Positions 22,399-33,699 are shown, numbered from the stretch's first letter. The stretch is DNA of 64,000 bases from Nepenthes gracilis (GCA_033239525.1 BSYO01000009.1:16079299-16143298), one strand, 5' to 3'. Notes: generated by a model from the sequence alone, not told the origin. A program made the numbers and translations.

Positions 22399-23148
22399 AT
22401 GATAAAAGGGAAGCAAATCAAGCGGCCGAGGCCGTCCTCATCGCTGGCCTTAAGCAAGCCCTCTGCCTTGTACAGTTGTGGGGAAGGCGGCGGGGACACC
22501 GCGTCGTCCACCACCTCGGCGGAGTGGGATCAGCCTCAAGCCGACAACAGCAGGGAGGAAGTGGAAGATACGGCAAACTGTCTGATCCTTCTTGCCCAAG
22601 GCAGCCCGCAAAAATCAACCCACCAAAATCAAAAGCCTCTCGTCGGAGTTAACGCTAACAAAGCAGCTGCACCCAGAGTTTATCCATACGAATGCAAGAC
22701 GTGCGACCGCCGCTTCCCGTCGTTCCAAGCGCTCGGAGGCCATCACGTGAGCCACAGGAAGCCAAAGCCTTCGGTGAACGGCCCGGGGGATCATTTTAAG
22801 GGTAGTGATTCAGCACTCACCCTACAAATTGCCGTGGCTAGCAGTACGAAGCCGAAGGTTCACGAGTGCTCGATTTGTGGGGCGGAGTTCTCGTCAGGGC
22901 AGGCATTGGGTGGCCACATGAGGCGGCACCGGACGTTAATGGGAGCTCCGGGATTTCCTGTACTCGATGCCGGCGCCGGCAGTCATGATCGGTCTGAAGA
23001 AGAGAAGAAATCGAGGAATTCGCTAGACTTGGACTTGAATCTTCCCGCCCCAGAAGACGATGGTAGAGAGCAGCCAAGGTTTGTTTTTGCATCAAATGAG
23101 AAAACTCTGGTTTTCTCTTCTGCTTCTTTGGTGGACTACCATTTCTAA
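22399..23148 (+). CDS. Two-finger C2H2 zinc-finger protein with EAR motif (ZAT5/ZAT11-like)
   Basis: An intronless frame of 249 residues, a normal length for this family. In order: a basic patch KGKQIKRPRP (3-12) as nuclear signal, an L-box-like EDTANCLILLAQ (56-67), finger 1 (C99, C102, H115, H119) and finger 2 (C157, C160, H173, H177). Both fingers have QALGGH, the plant-specific DNA-contact motif. DLNLP (212-216) is an EAR-type repression motif. The family acts in the nucleus as repressors, often in stress responses. Finger 1 has QALGGHHVSH where most relatives have QALGGHRASH, an unusual change beside the contact helix. The start is the first ATG after the pyrimidine-rich leader. The exact orthologue cannot be named without a search. 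Confidence 0.92.
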   Translation: MIKGKQIKRPRPSSSLALSKPSALYSCGEGGGDTASSTTSAEWDQPQADNSREEVEDTANCLILLAQGSPQKSTHQNQKPLVGVNANKAAAPRVYPYECKTCDRRFPSFQALGGHHVSHRKPKPSVNGPGDHFKGSDSALTLQIAVASSTKPKVHECSICGAEFSSGQALGGHMRRHRTLMGAPGFPVLDAGAGSHDRSEEEKKSRNSLDLDLNLPAPEDDGREQPRFVFASNEKTLVFSSASLVDYHF

Positions 23149-25669
23149 AAATCGCAGATCTCCCTGTATCTAATTTCGTGAATTTGTTTAGAAAATCGAA
23201 ATCAACCTACTGTTGTATTCTTTGCATTTCCACTGATTCAATTCCGTAATTTATTATTAATTTTCTAACTCTTTGGCTGGTTGAAATTCACGGAAATGTG
23301 ATGGGTGCCATCTCCTTCTTCTTCTTCTTCTTCACCCAATTTTCTGGGGCCTAAAATTTTTGTTGCTCGGCGTAAATTACATAAAAATAAGTTTCATATC
23401 ACTCGGTAATCATTTGTGTTTAAAATATATATTAAATTCAAATAATTATTTAAATACATAAAAATTAAATGTTTTCATAATTTATCAATATTAAATAGTA
23501 TAAACTTTTAACCTATTATGCATTATGTTTCTGGCACTTGGCTTCATGCATCATAAGCCAAATACTGTACGGATGGAAAAATGCTTGGATAAAATTATAG
23601 TCACGTATATCTATCTCACCACAAAAGAGACACGTGTCATTTCAATACTGAATTTTTCGATTTTTTTTGTGCTCATTTTTTATTATTTTATTTCATCACT
23701 TATTTCCACTAATAAATAAATAAATAAATATACCTTAAAAAATATGAAAGCTGTGTGTGTGAACACGAGACGCAGGAAACTAGGGGACTTTATCTTTTGA
23801 GTAGGTGGATTTCATTTTTTCTCTGAATTCAAACTGATTTTTTAAATAAATAATTCTAATTTAATAATTAATTTTAATTAATTTTTTAAAAATAGTTAAA
23901 TTATAATTATTTTTTAAATAAATAAATAAATAATTTAGATTTTTAAAAAAAGAACCTCTATTTCATAAAAAAAATGGAGCCCCATTGATTCAAACTGCAG
24001 GAAGGCTAGGAAGAGTTACCTGCAGCAGAATTGAAGGGATTAGGTTTCTCTTTGTTCTCCTCTTTTTAGTTTTTTTTTATTATTATTACTTTTTTAAATT
24101 AACAATAAACTTATTCCTTTATTATCTGTCAAATTGATAACCCTCGTGATCACATGAAGTGGCATTCATGATGTGCCTGTGATGATGTTCTTTACTTGAG
24201 CAGCAGACCTAAGTTTTATCCCAATCAATAACCAGCATCATAAATCTTCACATCAAAGCTTCACTATTGGACTGTTTGATTAATTGAAGTTATAAATTTA
24301 TTTTAAGAAAATTGTTAATACATTTATTTGATTATAGTTTGAGCAAAGAAATATTTGTTAGTAATTATATCTTATAGAAAGGCCATTTTATTCCAAATTT
24401 TTAAGAAAATACAGCCCTAGTTGACCCCCAATAACATCTTTGTTAGATATTATGCACTTAAAATTATTTATTAAAAATTACTTAATAGTTCTAAATTATT
24501 ATTATATTTCACAATTTGCATATATTTTATTATTTATTTTATTGGTATTTTAAATGTGACTTCTTATGTGACATAGAAATTAATAATGAGTATATTATAA
24601 AATGTCATGTCAATAATTAAGTAATTGAAGACAAGGAGTGATAATTTTTTAATTGATTGTTAATTTATTTTATTTTAGATCAAAATTTTTATACATTATG
24701 TGGGTTTATATTTATTGTATTACAATAAGATAGGGTGACACATTCTATTATTGGGATAATAACCGTAAGCAAATAAATGGACGCACCGTAAGAGCATATA
24801 TACTGACATAATTAACAAATAAATACCTTTTGAAATTGATTGTTATTATTGAGAAAGTTAATTAGCATAATTATTTTAAATGTCATTTAATTTAAAAAAA
24901 TTATATAAATTTATTTATTATATATTTGTACTTTAGTCTGGTCGTCTGGTCGATTCAATTACTGACGATCATTTAGACTAATATACATATTGTATGTATA
25001 ATAAATTAATTATATGTAAAGACATTTCATAATTAATTTTACTTTTTTGGGGGTCAATTACAGTACGTTGATTGAAGTGATTATAATTTATAAAAACTCA
25101 ATAATCAAAATTTATAATAATGAGAAGATTGTTCATATTTAAAATTAAAATTTTAATCCCAAAGCTAAGAATCGAGATCTCTAAAACCCCACATTAAAAT
25201 CACAATCTATAGTTTCTTTTAATGTTATAAATAAGGGGTCTTGTGTTGGCTATTATAACATTTCTTTTGATTATTTTTTCTTATATTTAGAGAAAAAAAA
25301 AAATTTTTCAGAAGAAAAAGAGACAAAGTGTGTTGGTTTATAGTGATATCGAGAAGATAATCTTAAAATTTATAAGATCGTTATGGTTAGTGTAATTCAA
25401 TAATAATTATCAATTGCCTCCAACTTATTTCTAGAAAAATCTTGATACCATAACTTGATCATTTTCTTTCAATTCAGGTCGTAGGTAATAACAAAGTTAC
25501 ACACAATTAAGTATATAAATTATAAAAATAATTTTATTTAAAAATTTATTTTCAACCAAAAAAAAAATCACATAATATTAAATCTAAAATTATACACAAT
25601 ATACTTGTGATTCAATTATAATTAGCTCATTTGAGCCAACTTATTCACAACACACTATAAGTATGAAAT
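23149..25669. other. 3' flank of the zinc-finger gene and AT-rich intergenic DNA
   Basis: The first 200-odd bases should be 3' UTR, but no canonical AATAAA is seen close to the stop. The rest is AT-rich, with a (TTC)n run near 23312-23330 and AAAT runs near 23715. No gene was recognised. Confidence 0.5.
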
Positions 25670-25925
25670 TGATGGGTATACCAATAATGGGCTGGCCCAA
25701 AGAAAGGTCAACAGAAGCCCAGTCAACGTTTCTGACGGCCCAGTAAGAAGATGGGCTTAGGAATTGAGAGGCCCAAGGACGGTCAACTTGCTCACGAAAG
25801 GTCGACTCGGCGTTGTCAGTTTTTCAGGGCTTTAGAGTTTAAATGCTGATGGCCTATTCCATTTTGGCCCTGACCCATCGATTGGCCGCCCACCGCTCTC
25901 CCTATGTTCTCCACGAAGCCGGCAA

Positions 25926-26200
25926 ACAAGCTGGCGGTCAACTCAGACGTTGACCGTCTGCTCCCTACATGTTGGGCCCAAACGAGGCCCTTCTACAGTG
26001 ATGGGCCTAACTCACTCAGGCCCATTGCCCAAATGGAGGCCCATGACGGACGCCCTTCATAAGGGCGGCCAACACGCACGCACGCGGTCAACCCAGGCGT
26101 TGACCGTCCGCGCTTTGCACATTGGGCCCCAAAAAGCCCTCCAACAGTAACGGGCCTGACCCGTTTAGGTCCATCAGTCATGACAAGGCCAGCCACGATC
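25926..26200. repeat. Subrepeats of about 150 bp in U3 of the solo LTR
   Basis: Two successive units each contain a GCGGTCAAC...GTTGACCGTC palindrome, then TTGGGCCC, then CCAACAGT or CTACAGTG, GGGCCT and a CCCAT/TCCAT end. A third, more diverged unit lies before 25926. Duplicated U3 units usually act as enhancers in LTRs. Confidence 0.7.
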
Positions 26201-26462
26201 TTCCAAGGATATTCCACGATCTCAAAGGGGATATCGCCCAAGATTAGCGCCCTTCAAATAAGGAAGGCGCCGAGATCCTTCCAACTTCTCCCACGAGGAA
26301 CCTCAGCGGTAAGGAAGGAGGCTAACTTGGAAAGTGGTTGACTGCCTCAGAAAGAAACAATCTTCCACAATTGGGCAACAAGCGTCAGCCTCCAGAAGGA
26401 GGGCCGGCCGCAGATCACAGTAACGATGATTCCTTCCAAAAGAGGAAGATCACCATCTTTGC

Positions 26463-26470
26463 CATAAAAG
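26463..26470 (+). promoter_or_regulatory. Candidate TATA box of the element 1 family LTR
   Basis: CATAAAAG followed by AAACCCTGG lies about 500 bases before the LTR end. The 5' LTR of element 1 has CTACAAAAGAAACCC on the minus strand at the matching place (16186-16204). The block between it and the LTR end would be R-U5. Confidence 0.4.
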
Positions 26471-26973
26471 AAACCCTGGATCCAGCATCCAGTACACGCT
26501 TTCATTGATGCTCACATTGACGCTCTCTGAAACACTGGCATACTGACAGACTCTTTCTTCAAGCTTAGACTGAGATAGAAAACCCTAAGTGCTCTGAGAA
26601 ACAAGCTCTGGTTCCCAGCAGCCAAAACTCTCAAACACAATCCAACCCCAAGGCAACGAACGGGTCTTTACACACGTTCTCTGCCTTCCCACCGTCCGGA
26701 TACGAGAAAGGGCTTGCGCCTTTCTGACATTTGGAGCAAGACACTCCATTTTTTTCGCCATTGCTTTCATTCTCTTTCAGTTCCTTCTATTGAAGGTTGA
26801 TTTACTGACTTGAGCGTCGGAGTGTTTTCGGTGGGATTACATCCCGCCGTTAACGCTGACCTCTCGTTTGTTTTAGTGGTGTGCAGGATTCGTACTCAGT
26901 GAACGGAGCCGGTTCAAACCATCCAGAAGAATCCGAATCTGTTCGAAGTCGGATCCAGGTATGCATCAGAAAT

Positions 26974-27400
26974 TAGGTTATCACTAACCCACAAATATCT
27001 TAATTATACAATAAAACATCAATGTATGTACAAACCCAAGTTAAAAATAGTAAAAAATTAATTGAGACAAAAATAACCAGTAATATCTTATTTATAAGAA
27101 CTAGAATAATCTAGCCAAGGTTGATAAATAATAGAGCTAAAAATAATCACAAGCTAACCCTTGTGATTTAAATTGACTTGCTTATTTGGCCTAAAAACTA
27201 TAACATCATATTTATAATTGTCAGCGCTCGCTTGAGCCATCACCCGGGTATCACGCGAGTTGAATATGGTTATCTGCAATTCAAGCCCACCATCTTGCAT
27301 CTCTCTACTGGAATTGTTCCAAAAAGGCTGGGTTTGAGTAAAAGCTTAGACCAAGCGCAAATCATTGTGTCGTGACCAATGTACCAAATTTTTAACATAA
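26974..27400. repeat. Left half of an old repeat split by a copia solo LTR
   Basis: The part from about 27090, with CTTGTGATTTAAATTGACTTGC and TTATTTGGCCTAAAAA, is repeated with changes at about 46310-46560. It continues on the other side of the solo LTR (28217 onward). The flanking words resemble decayed chromovirus LTR sequence, but that identity is inferred. Confidence 0.5.
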
Positions 27401-27405
27401 AAAAC

Positions 27406-28211
27406 CGTTGGGTGATGGGTCATATTTGTGTAAGCTTATATGCGATTGATAGGCCGTCCGACGGTTTGGATGAGAACACATGGAATTTATACTGAGATGA
27501 AGATTGCGATATTCGCACGCATGGTGAGCTTTCGAGGCAGAGGGGTGACTAGGTGCCGTGGCCAAGAGTTGAATGTTGATGTCAAAGGGTGATTAGATTG
27601 CATAGTTTGATAGGCGACCGGACTACTAAATCCAAAAGGAGACTGAACTGTAGATGCAAAGGGTAGATCGGACTCCCGAGACCAAAGGGCAATCAGATAG
27701 CTGGGTACAAAGAGAAACCAAACTCTCAAGGCTGAACGGTGACCAAACTGCTTATATTGAAGGATGATTGACTGTCAGTCCTAGTGACCTATAATGAAAA
27801 AACAGTTGAAACTCTATTTAGGGTTTATAAGAGGAAGTGTGATTGAGAGAAAACGTGAGAGAGTTATCACTTGAAAGATAAAGACTAGCGAACTCTGCAA
27901 GTGAAAGAAAATGAAGAAAATGGAGAAAAGAGAGAATGATACTTTTTTTTATACTTTCACTGCTACTTGGATCAATCTGATATAAGACGATGAGTTCTTG
28001 TACTTTGTTTTTGAGATTTGTGTAACCGATTTTATATGGTGGAGATTTATAGACGAATCGTTACACAATTTTTTTCTATTATTTAGAAGAAAATTTTTTT
28101 ACGTAAAATTATTTGTATTTTATCTTTTAATTTTGTGATTCTTGTTTGTGTTGTTATAGCCGTTCATTCTCTTTTCTCAGTTCATCCAAACCGTTTGCGG
28201 ATATCCCAACA
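27406..28211 (+). mobile_element. Ty1/copia-type solo LTR
   Basis: It starts CGTTGGGTGATG (the first base is probably mutated from T) and ends ATATCCCAACA, giving inverted GTTGGG/CCCAAC ends. The 5-bp duplication AAAAC is present on both sides (27401-27405 and 28212-28216). A TATA-like GGGTTTATAAGAGG lies at 27831-27844. The TTTTTTACGTAAAA stretch in U5 resembles the copia-type LTR at 57804-58622. A related locus near 46.5 kb lacks the insertion, which supports both borders. Confidence 0.88.
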
Positions 28212-28216
28212 AAAAC

Positions 28217-28885
28217 ATCATAAAACATTAATCAAAATTGGGCTGATCTACCACATACGATAACAATCAATCATGTAATAATTTCTAACAAAAATGTATA
28301 TGTCATCACAAGATTCGGCTAAAACTCTTAAAATTGACCCTAAATCGCATCTGCCTACTCAAATAAAAATCGTCTACAATCTACAAACCAATGGCAACTT
28401 CGTACATTCCATGATTCAAGGTTCACTGACCACGGAAAGAAGATATTCCTATGTACATCATACATGCCAAAATTAAACATATTCTAAATTATTTTCACAT
28501 TCATACATCAAATTCACAAATACAATATCAACAACTTCTAGCTAATCCTTTAAAAAGCTCATCCCAGTCCAAAAATTGCAAGTGATCCATTTTTGCTAAT
28601 TTAAAAGGTGATGAATATGACATGAGTGAGTATAAAATTCAACAAAATATATGTATGTGTCGATGAATTGAAAAATTAGGAGGGCAAATATCAATAATTA
28701 TATGCAAAATGTAGAATAATTAAGAACTAAAAACTAGTGATAAATCTCATCCAAGAGGGTCAAAATCAAAGGTTTGACTATAAAATCTTACCCCATTATT
28801 CGAGCCGTATACTTTTATTTAAAATATATGGACAAACCGACTATATATTACACTTTATAGACCGGGATAACCACCATTTTTCTAA
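28217..28885. repeat. Right half of the split old repeat, flank of element 2
   Basis: After the solo LTR the old repeat resumes (ACATCATAAAACATTA, then CGTCTACAATCTACAAACCAATGG). It parallels about 46545-46690, which has ACATCATAAACTAAGG and CATCCACAATCTATAAATTAATT. The last five bases before element 2 (CCTAT, 28886-28890) are its target duplication. No gene. Confidence 0.5.
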
Positions 28886-28890
28886 CCTAT

Positions 28891-29665
28891 TGTTGCATCC
28901 TCAGATCTTACGCACTTATATGGACGGGAACTCTGTTGAGTCTGTGACCTTTTTCGGCAAGACCAGTGCAACACAAAGGGTAAGAGGTACGTTTGTGGAC
29001 GAGGACACGATTTGGTGATGGGCGGTTAGAAAGTACGAGGACGTAGGTACGCAAAGTTTTTACTTGAAAAACCTTCCCGTAAATGAGAAGGAAAAATTAT
29101 GGAACTTTAGTCCGAGAACTAGCTCTACTATACTATTGGAGATTACAAAGAGATTATAGAGTGTGCTCAAGCCCTTCTCACTTTTCTTTCTCTCTCCATA
29201 TTAGCTAGGCAAGAGTAAAAATATTCGATCATTTGTTAGATACACAGTTAATATATTTATAGCGGTTGAGCCATCCTTTGAGGGTGGTCCAAGTGGCGCT
29301 AGCGTGTGTAGAAAGTCGGCCACCAACTCTACCAATCTAGTCCCTGTGGCCAGGGATATTGCGTGCACATTGGAAGATCTCCGTAATGTCACATCTGAAG
29401 TGATCGGGCATAGGCTATAGGCCATCATTCCTCCGACAGTTTGGCGGATTTGTCCACCAAGTCCCATGGTGTGCCGCCTTTGCAAGCATGGTGACGTGCG
29501 CAACTCCTCTTGAGTCCACGGGCCCAAATGGACATTAAATCAATTATGCCATTTGGGCTGGCCCTAACACCTGGACCTTTTGGGCTCACCAAATTTCTAC
29601 GGTGTTAGGGTTCAACTATTAGAAAATGGATCTCACCAATGGGCTTTGGGTACCGGTACCCATCA
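28891..29665 (-). repeat. Element 2 3' LTR
   Basis: It starts TGTTGCATCC and ends GGTACCCATCA. It matches 39593-40317 along its length, including the segments around GGTAAGAGGTAC and ATTAGCTAGGCAAGAG. A TATA box on the minus strand, CTATAAATATA, lies at 29252-29262. Confidence 0.92.
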
Positions 29666-29678
29666 CTAGCCCCCCATG
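29666..29678 (-). other. Element 2 polypurine tract
   Basis: Next to the 3' LTR the minus strand reads ATGGGGGGCTAG, the plus-strand primer site. It closely resembles the tract of element 1, which supports a common lineage. Confidence 0.75.
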
Positions 29679-29949
29679 GCTCGGCCGACTCGTAGTCGTG
29701 GCCTGGCATGTCCATTTTGGGCCTAGTTAGCCACTACGTTGCCCTCCTTGAGACGCGCCTTATTTTGTCTCATTTTGGAGTCGCATTTTTTCCACACAAT
29801 CTAACGTTATGCCTTCCCCAAGTAGTCTGACGTCGTGCCTTCCCCATACCATCGTGCAGGCTTTCCAGGTGCCTTGAAGGCTTTTCTTTCCTGTGAACTA
29901 TCGCTACCAGGAAGCGTGCCCAATTAAGCACACGTAAGGCGCCAGCTTG

Positions 29950-29960
29950 TTCATAAATAG
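29950..29960 (+). promoter_or_regulatory. Candidate plus-strand TATA box in element 2
   Basis: CATAAATAGGC lies 285 bases inside the 3' LTR on the plus strand, in a similar relative place to the TATA-like motif of element 1. It could start the antisense transcript, or a separate short unit that ends at the AATAAA near 30632. Confidence 0.3.
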
Positions 29961-29978
29961 GCGAGCTTCTTCGCCGAG

Positions 29979-30640
29979 GTGGTTCATGCTTTAGCTGATT
30001 TCAGAGGAGTGATACGAGGGCCTTGGTGTGTCCCGCTTCCGTCGAGAATACGCAAAGGAATCAGATGGACTAGTTGGAGATTTGAAACTTCTGACGAAGA
30101 TTGTTCTCACACCCCCATTATGGGCGGTTCCCGAAGTTATTGTGGGTGGCTTGGCCATTCTACCATTGTCGCATGCCTCCCTCCAGGCTGTGGTGATCTC
30201 CTGTGTGGTGTTGGATCACGGTGGAGCTACCACAGGGCGCTTTGCCTTCAGTGTAGTACATTGCTCATGGTCTCCACTTTACTTGGACCGTCACTCGTGC
30301 CGTCTGGAGAGGGGGTAAAGGATGGAGTCCCTGTCAGGGGAGCGCACGCCCTCTACTCCCCCTCCAGAGCTCCAATTACGGGTGTTAGTTAGCATTGGGC
30401 TAACCTGCAGGAGTTAACCAACATCGACGACCCCGATTCTTGGGCTTGTTGGGTTACCGGCGGTGCAGCCGTGGTGATCCCATGTGGATTTTGTTCACCC
30501 ATCCACGCTCCAAACATCTAGGGCAGTAGCTCCGGGCTTCATGCCTTGTGCCGTATCTTCTTCCTCTTTCTCATATGTTTATTGTTGCGAGCCGTGTACT
30601 TGTAAAATATACTCGTAAAGGAACTTTGATGAATAAAAGT
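29979..30640 (+). other. Possible additional plus-strand transcription unit in element 2
   Basis: Between the TATA-like motif at 29950 and an AATAAA at about 30632-30637 the sequence is GC-richer than the surroundings. Two overlapping open frames lie in it (29979-30392 and 30028-30318). Neither encodes a recognisable domain. It may be an untranslated leader of the antisense gene instead. Confidence 0.2.
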
Positions 30641-31297
30641 AATAGTTATTGCCTTTATTCTCTTCGCTTGTCGCATGAATCTTTTTCCCTTTTGTCAAGT
30701 TTGAGGGAAGCGGACAGCTCTCATATGGAGGGCATTTCCCTCGGAAGTCCGCTCGTTCCTTCGCTCTGTTGCATTGCTTAGCCTTCGTTTGAAGTTGAAG
30801 CTTGCTTTTTTCTCTTACTGTTGTCCACAGGCAGTAGTATGGCCTAAAACGTCTGGGGAACTTTGGGGCTCTGGGCACCACTGCACAATCTGTGACAATG
30901 TCCTCGTATGTCCAGAAATGTCTTTGGGTATTTTTAAGACTGTCCTCAGGATTAAGGTCTTCAGTGAGGATGGGTCCGAGAGCTTCTTTTGAGTCCGAGG
31001 CGCTAGTCTACGCCGCCATTTTTCGGCCATTAGGCCCTTTAAAAGCGCGATTGATAAGATTGACGTTGCCTTAGAAACGTAAAGCCCACTATCTCTGGTG
31101 ACGCATGGGTGATTAACGTATGGCTAGGGTAATGAGAGCGCGCCTTTTCGATTTTTAAGCCTTTTCAGCGGCTTCAAATGCGATTTTTGCCGTCATTTTA
31201 CACCATGCCACCTTTAGAGTTTTTCTCTCGAACCCTTTGTTGTCGTTTTCCCAAGTGCTCTTCTACTTGTTTCCTTCTTACTTCTTCCCCAACTTCC

Positions 31298-33375
31298 ATG
31301 ACTCCTAGCGTTAAGAAAATTGCTTCTTCCCTATCTCTGGAGAATCTTGATGCCATCTGTACAAAATATGATATTCTTGATACGATGACGATGGTGGTTC
31401 CTAAGCCCACTGATAGGGCGTGTAGCCCACTTGACGGTTTCATCACCGTATATGAAGTTCACCTCAAGGGTGGCCTTCGCTTCCCAGTCCCACTAGAGCT
31501 ATACCATATCATGAGGGAGTTGGGAGTCCTGCTTGCGAAATTGCAGCCTAACGCCATCAGGTATCTCATTTCACTTTGTGTTTTTGCTTGTTGCCATCAG
31601 AAGGTCCTTAAGGTGTCTGTGGTAAAGGTTATGTTTTGCTTTACCCAAAATCTAGATTAGATTGTAGTGACCCCCCGTCCTGAGTTCACTATCATGAGCG
31701 GTGAAAATCTTGATTTCACCAAAAGGTGGAAAGATAAATTTTTTTGGGCATCCGAGAGAATTGGGCTCTCTCTTTTATCTGGGAAAATGTGGCGAGCAAG
31801 CATTGTTTGACGCCTCCAAGGAAGAGAGGGAGGCTACCAAGGAGATCAAAGACTTGGTGGTGGCCAACCTTGGCAGCTTCAACGAGAATAAAAAGAATAT
31901 TTGGTTGAGACCCGAGATTTTGGCGAAAGTCAGGTGGGTGACTCCGGCCGACGACTGTGGTACTGTTGCAGCCTAGAAGAAGAAGAAACTGAGAGAAAAG
32001 GAGGCAATTCTGAAGATTGAGGAGCCAGCCGAGTGCCCAAAGAAGAGTCGTCGGATTAAGACTTCGAAAAGTCCGGCGACCATTGTTGAGTACTCCTCAT
32101 CTAATGACGATGGTGTGATTGCTCCTCTTGTGAGGAGGATGAGGACTTCTGTTGCGCAACCAGTTCAAGGGTCCGTAGGTCTTGGATCTTCAACCTTCGT
32201 GGAGTTCTCTGGTTAGCCTTCCCAATTTGCTGGCCAGTCCGCGGATCTCCCCGCTGCCCAGCCTCCCACTGATAAGCCACTTCTTGACGTTCCCTTTGAG
32301 TTCACTGGCGAGGTCTCGAATTGGATCAATGATGCATCCGAGGACATCAGCATGGGATACGTAGTGAGGGAGATTGAGGCGATTCAGGCCGAGGAAGCGG
32401 CTGTGATGACAACGATGACACCTATTGCTGAGGCTGCAGAGGCCGAGGAGAGTCACGATGTAGAAACGGCCGCTGGTGTGTCTGCTGAGCTCCCCTACCT
32501 TACAATCCAAATTTATAACCCAACAATAATTTCGCCCGCAGCCTTTGAAGAGCTTGGGATAAAGAACGTCTCTGGGCCCTCGTGTTCGGTTGAAGCCTAG
32601 ACTAGGGTCGATGATCGTGCTGAAGCGGTTGAGCCACCAATCTTGGACGTTGCCTCCTTTGCACTAGAGGCCAGGGTAGAAGTTTTTGTGGCGCAAGAGG
32701 CCGCGGCCGAGAGGCCCAAGGAGCCCGAGGTTCTCAGAGAAGAGAGCACTTCAGGGAGCTCTGCTATGACCATGGTATTTACCTATCACCTTTTGATTTT
32801 ATCTTCTTTTATCTATATTTGCTTGACTTGTTCTGCCTTTGCAACTCCAGGACATGGCCGATGGCCTTGGCTCAAACATCAACGAGGTTGCCCAAGCCTA
32901 CGCAAAATTGGAAGCTTCGAGGGTCCTGGCCAGGGCCTACAAATTCTTGGAGCTTGAGCTTGCAGAGGCAAAGGGGAGGATTGCATCTCTTGAAGGTGCC
33001 TTGAAGCTTGAGCAAGTCTAGCGTAAACTGCTAAGGGACAGAAATCTCCAGCTGGAGGAAGTGCTGAGAACTTTGGTGAGGGCGATTGACGTTGCTCCAG
33101 CGCTAGAAGGCAAGTACTTGGATGGTATCAACCTGTGCCACAGAGTGATTAGGTTATTGAGTCTTAGGTTTCCTACAGCTGCCTTTGATCCTCGAAATGC
33201 CGGCGCTATCTATACAGAAGACTTGTATGGCCTCCCAGGAAGGAATTGGCCTCCCAGCCTTCTACGCCTGGGCCATCGAGCCACTCCGAGACCCCTGGTC
33301 ATCCGGGATCCTCGGAGCAAGCGAAGCCGCTTGGTCGTAGAGGATAGCAGCAGGCGGGGAACTTCACCCAGCTAG
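31298..33375 (+). pseudogene. Element 2 antisense gene (putative gypsy type transposon domain plus coiled coil), broken
   Basis: The start is set at 31298 (MTPSVKKIASSL); an upstream in-frame ATG at 31178 adds 40 residues without domain character. The first part runs through VYEVHLKGGLRFPVPLELY, a hallmark of the plant putative gypsy type transposon family, to LQPNAIR. A GTATCTC donor-like site follows at 31561. Then come FTKRWKDKFFWAS (about 31705-31750) and LRPEILAKVRWVTPADD in a shifted frame (31701-31976). An acidic region (32182-32760) is interrupted by stops. After a probable intron (32775-32850) a coiled-coil exon starts MADGLGSNINEVAQAYAKLE. Another frame to 33375 completes it. Layout and motifs match the gene of element 1. 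Its role is unknown. Confidence 0.65.
32775..32850 (+). other. Probable intron in the antisense gene of element 2
   Basis: A 76-base GT...AG segment with a T-rich body, donor CATG/GTATTTAC and acceptor AACTCCAG/GAC. It lies directly before the coiled-coil exon, as does the 80-base intron of element 1 (8679-8758). Confidence 0.6.
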
Positions 33376-33464
33376 GGCCCTCCGAGTGTTGACTGTACTT
33401 TCATTGGGTTCCAAAGTTTTTTTTTTTTGTGTAAGCATACCGTTGTATGTATATTATTTTTGTG

Positions 33465-33470
33465 AATAAA
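33465..33470 (+). terminator. Poly(A) signal of the antisense gene, element 2
   Basis: AATAAA after GTTGTATGTATATT on the plus strand, about 90 bases past the last coding-like frame. The matching signal in element 1 is at 9317-9322. Confidence 0.5.
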
Positions 33471-33699
33471 ATTTACACTGTTTAGGTGCAAACACTTGGT
33501 TCGTCTTACTCAGGCTGTCTGAGTGCTTGGTTTTTTTTATGGCATACCTTTTAAGGAGACGTAGTCCTGACATTTGAATCTTTTAACCATCTTAGGTTGA
33601 AAATGTTACCTCTAGGGTTGCTGCATACTTGCTACTTTATGCTCCATAAATTTTAAGTTTAACCTTTAAAGTTGCTTGGCACTATGGCCAAACTTTAGT

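Larger units (their letters stand above)
25670..26968 (+). mobile_element. Solo LTR of the element 1 family
   Basis: It starts TGATGGGTATACC, ends GGTATGCATCA, and is flanked on both sides by GAAAT (25665-25669 and 26969-26973). It matches the LTR of element 1 (5757-7001) in reverse orientation. No internal region is present, so it arose by recombination between the two LTRs of a full element. The U3 part holds palindromes of GGTCAAC/GTTGACC within subrepeats of about 150 bases. Confidence 0.93.

Noticed and set aside
31561..31600. 40-base GT...AG segment as a first intron of the element 2 antisense gene
   Set aside because: Too short for a plant intron. The donor may be real, but the acceptor is probably further downstream and could not be fixed.
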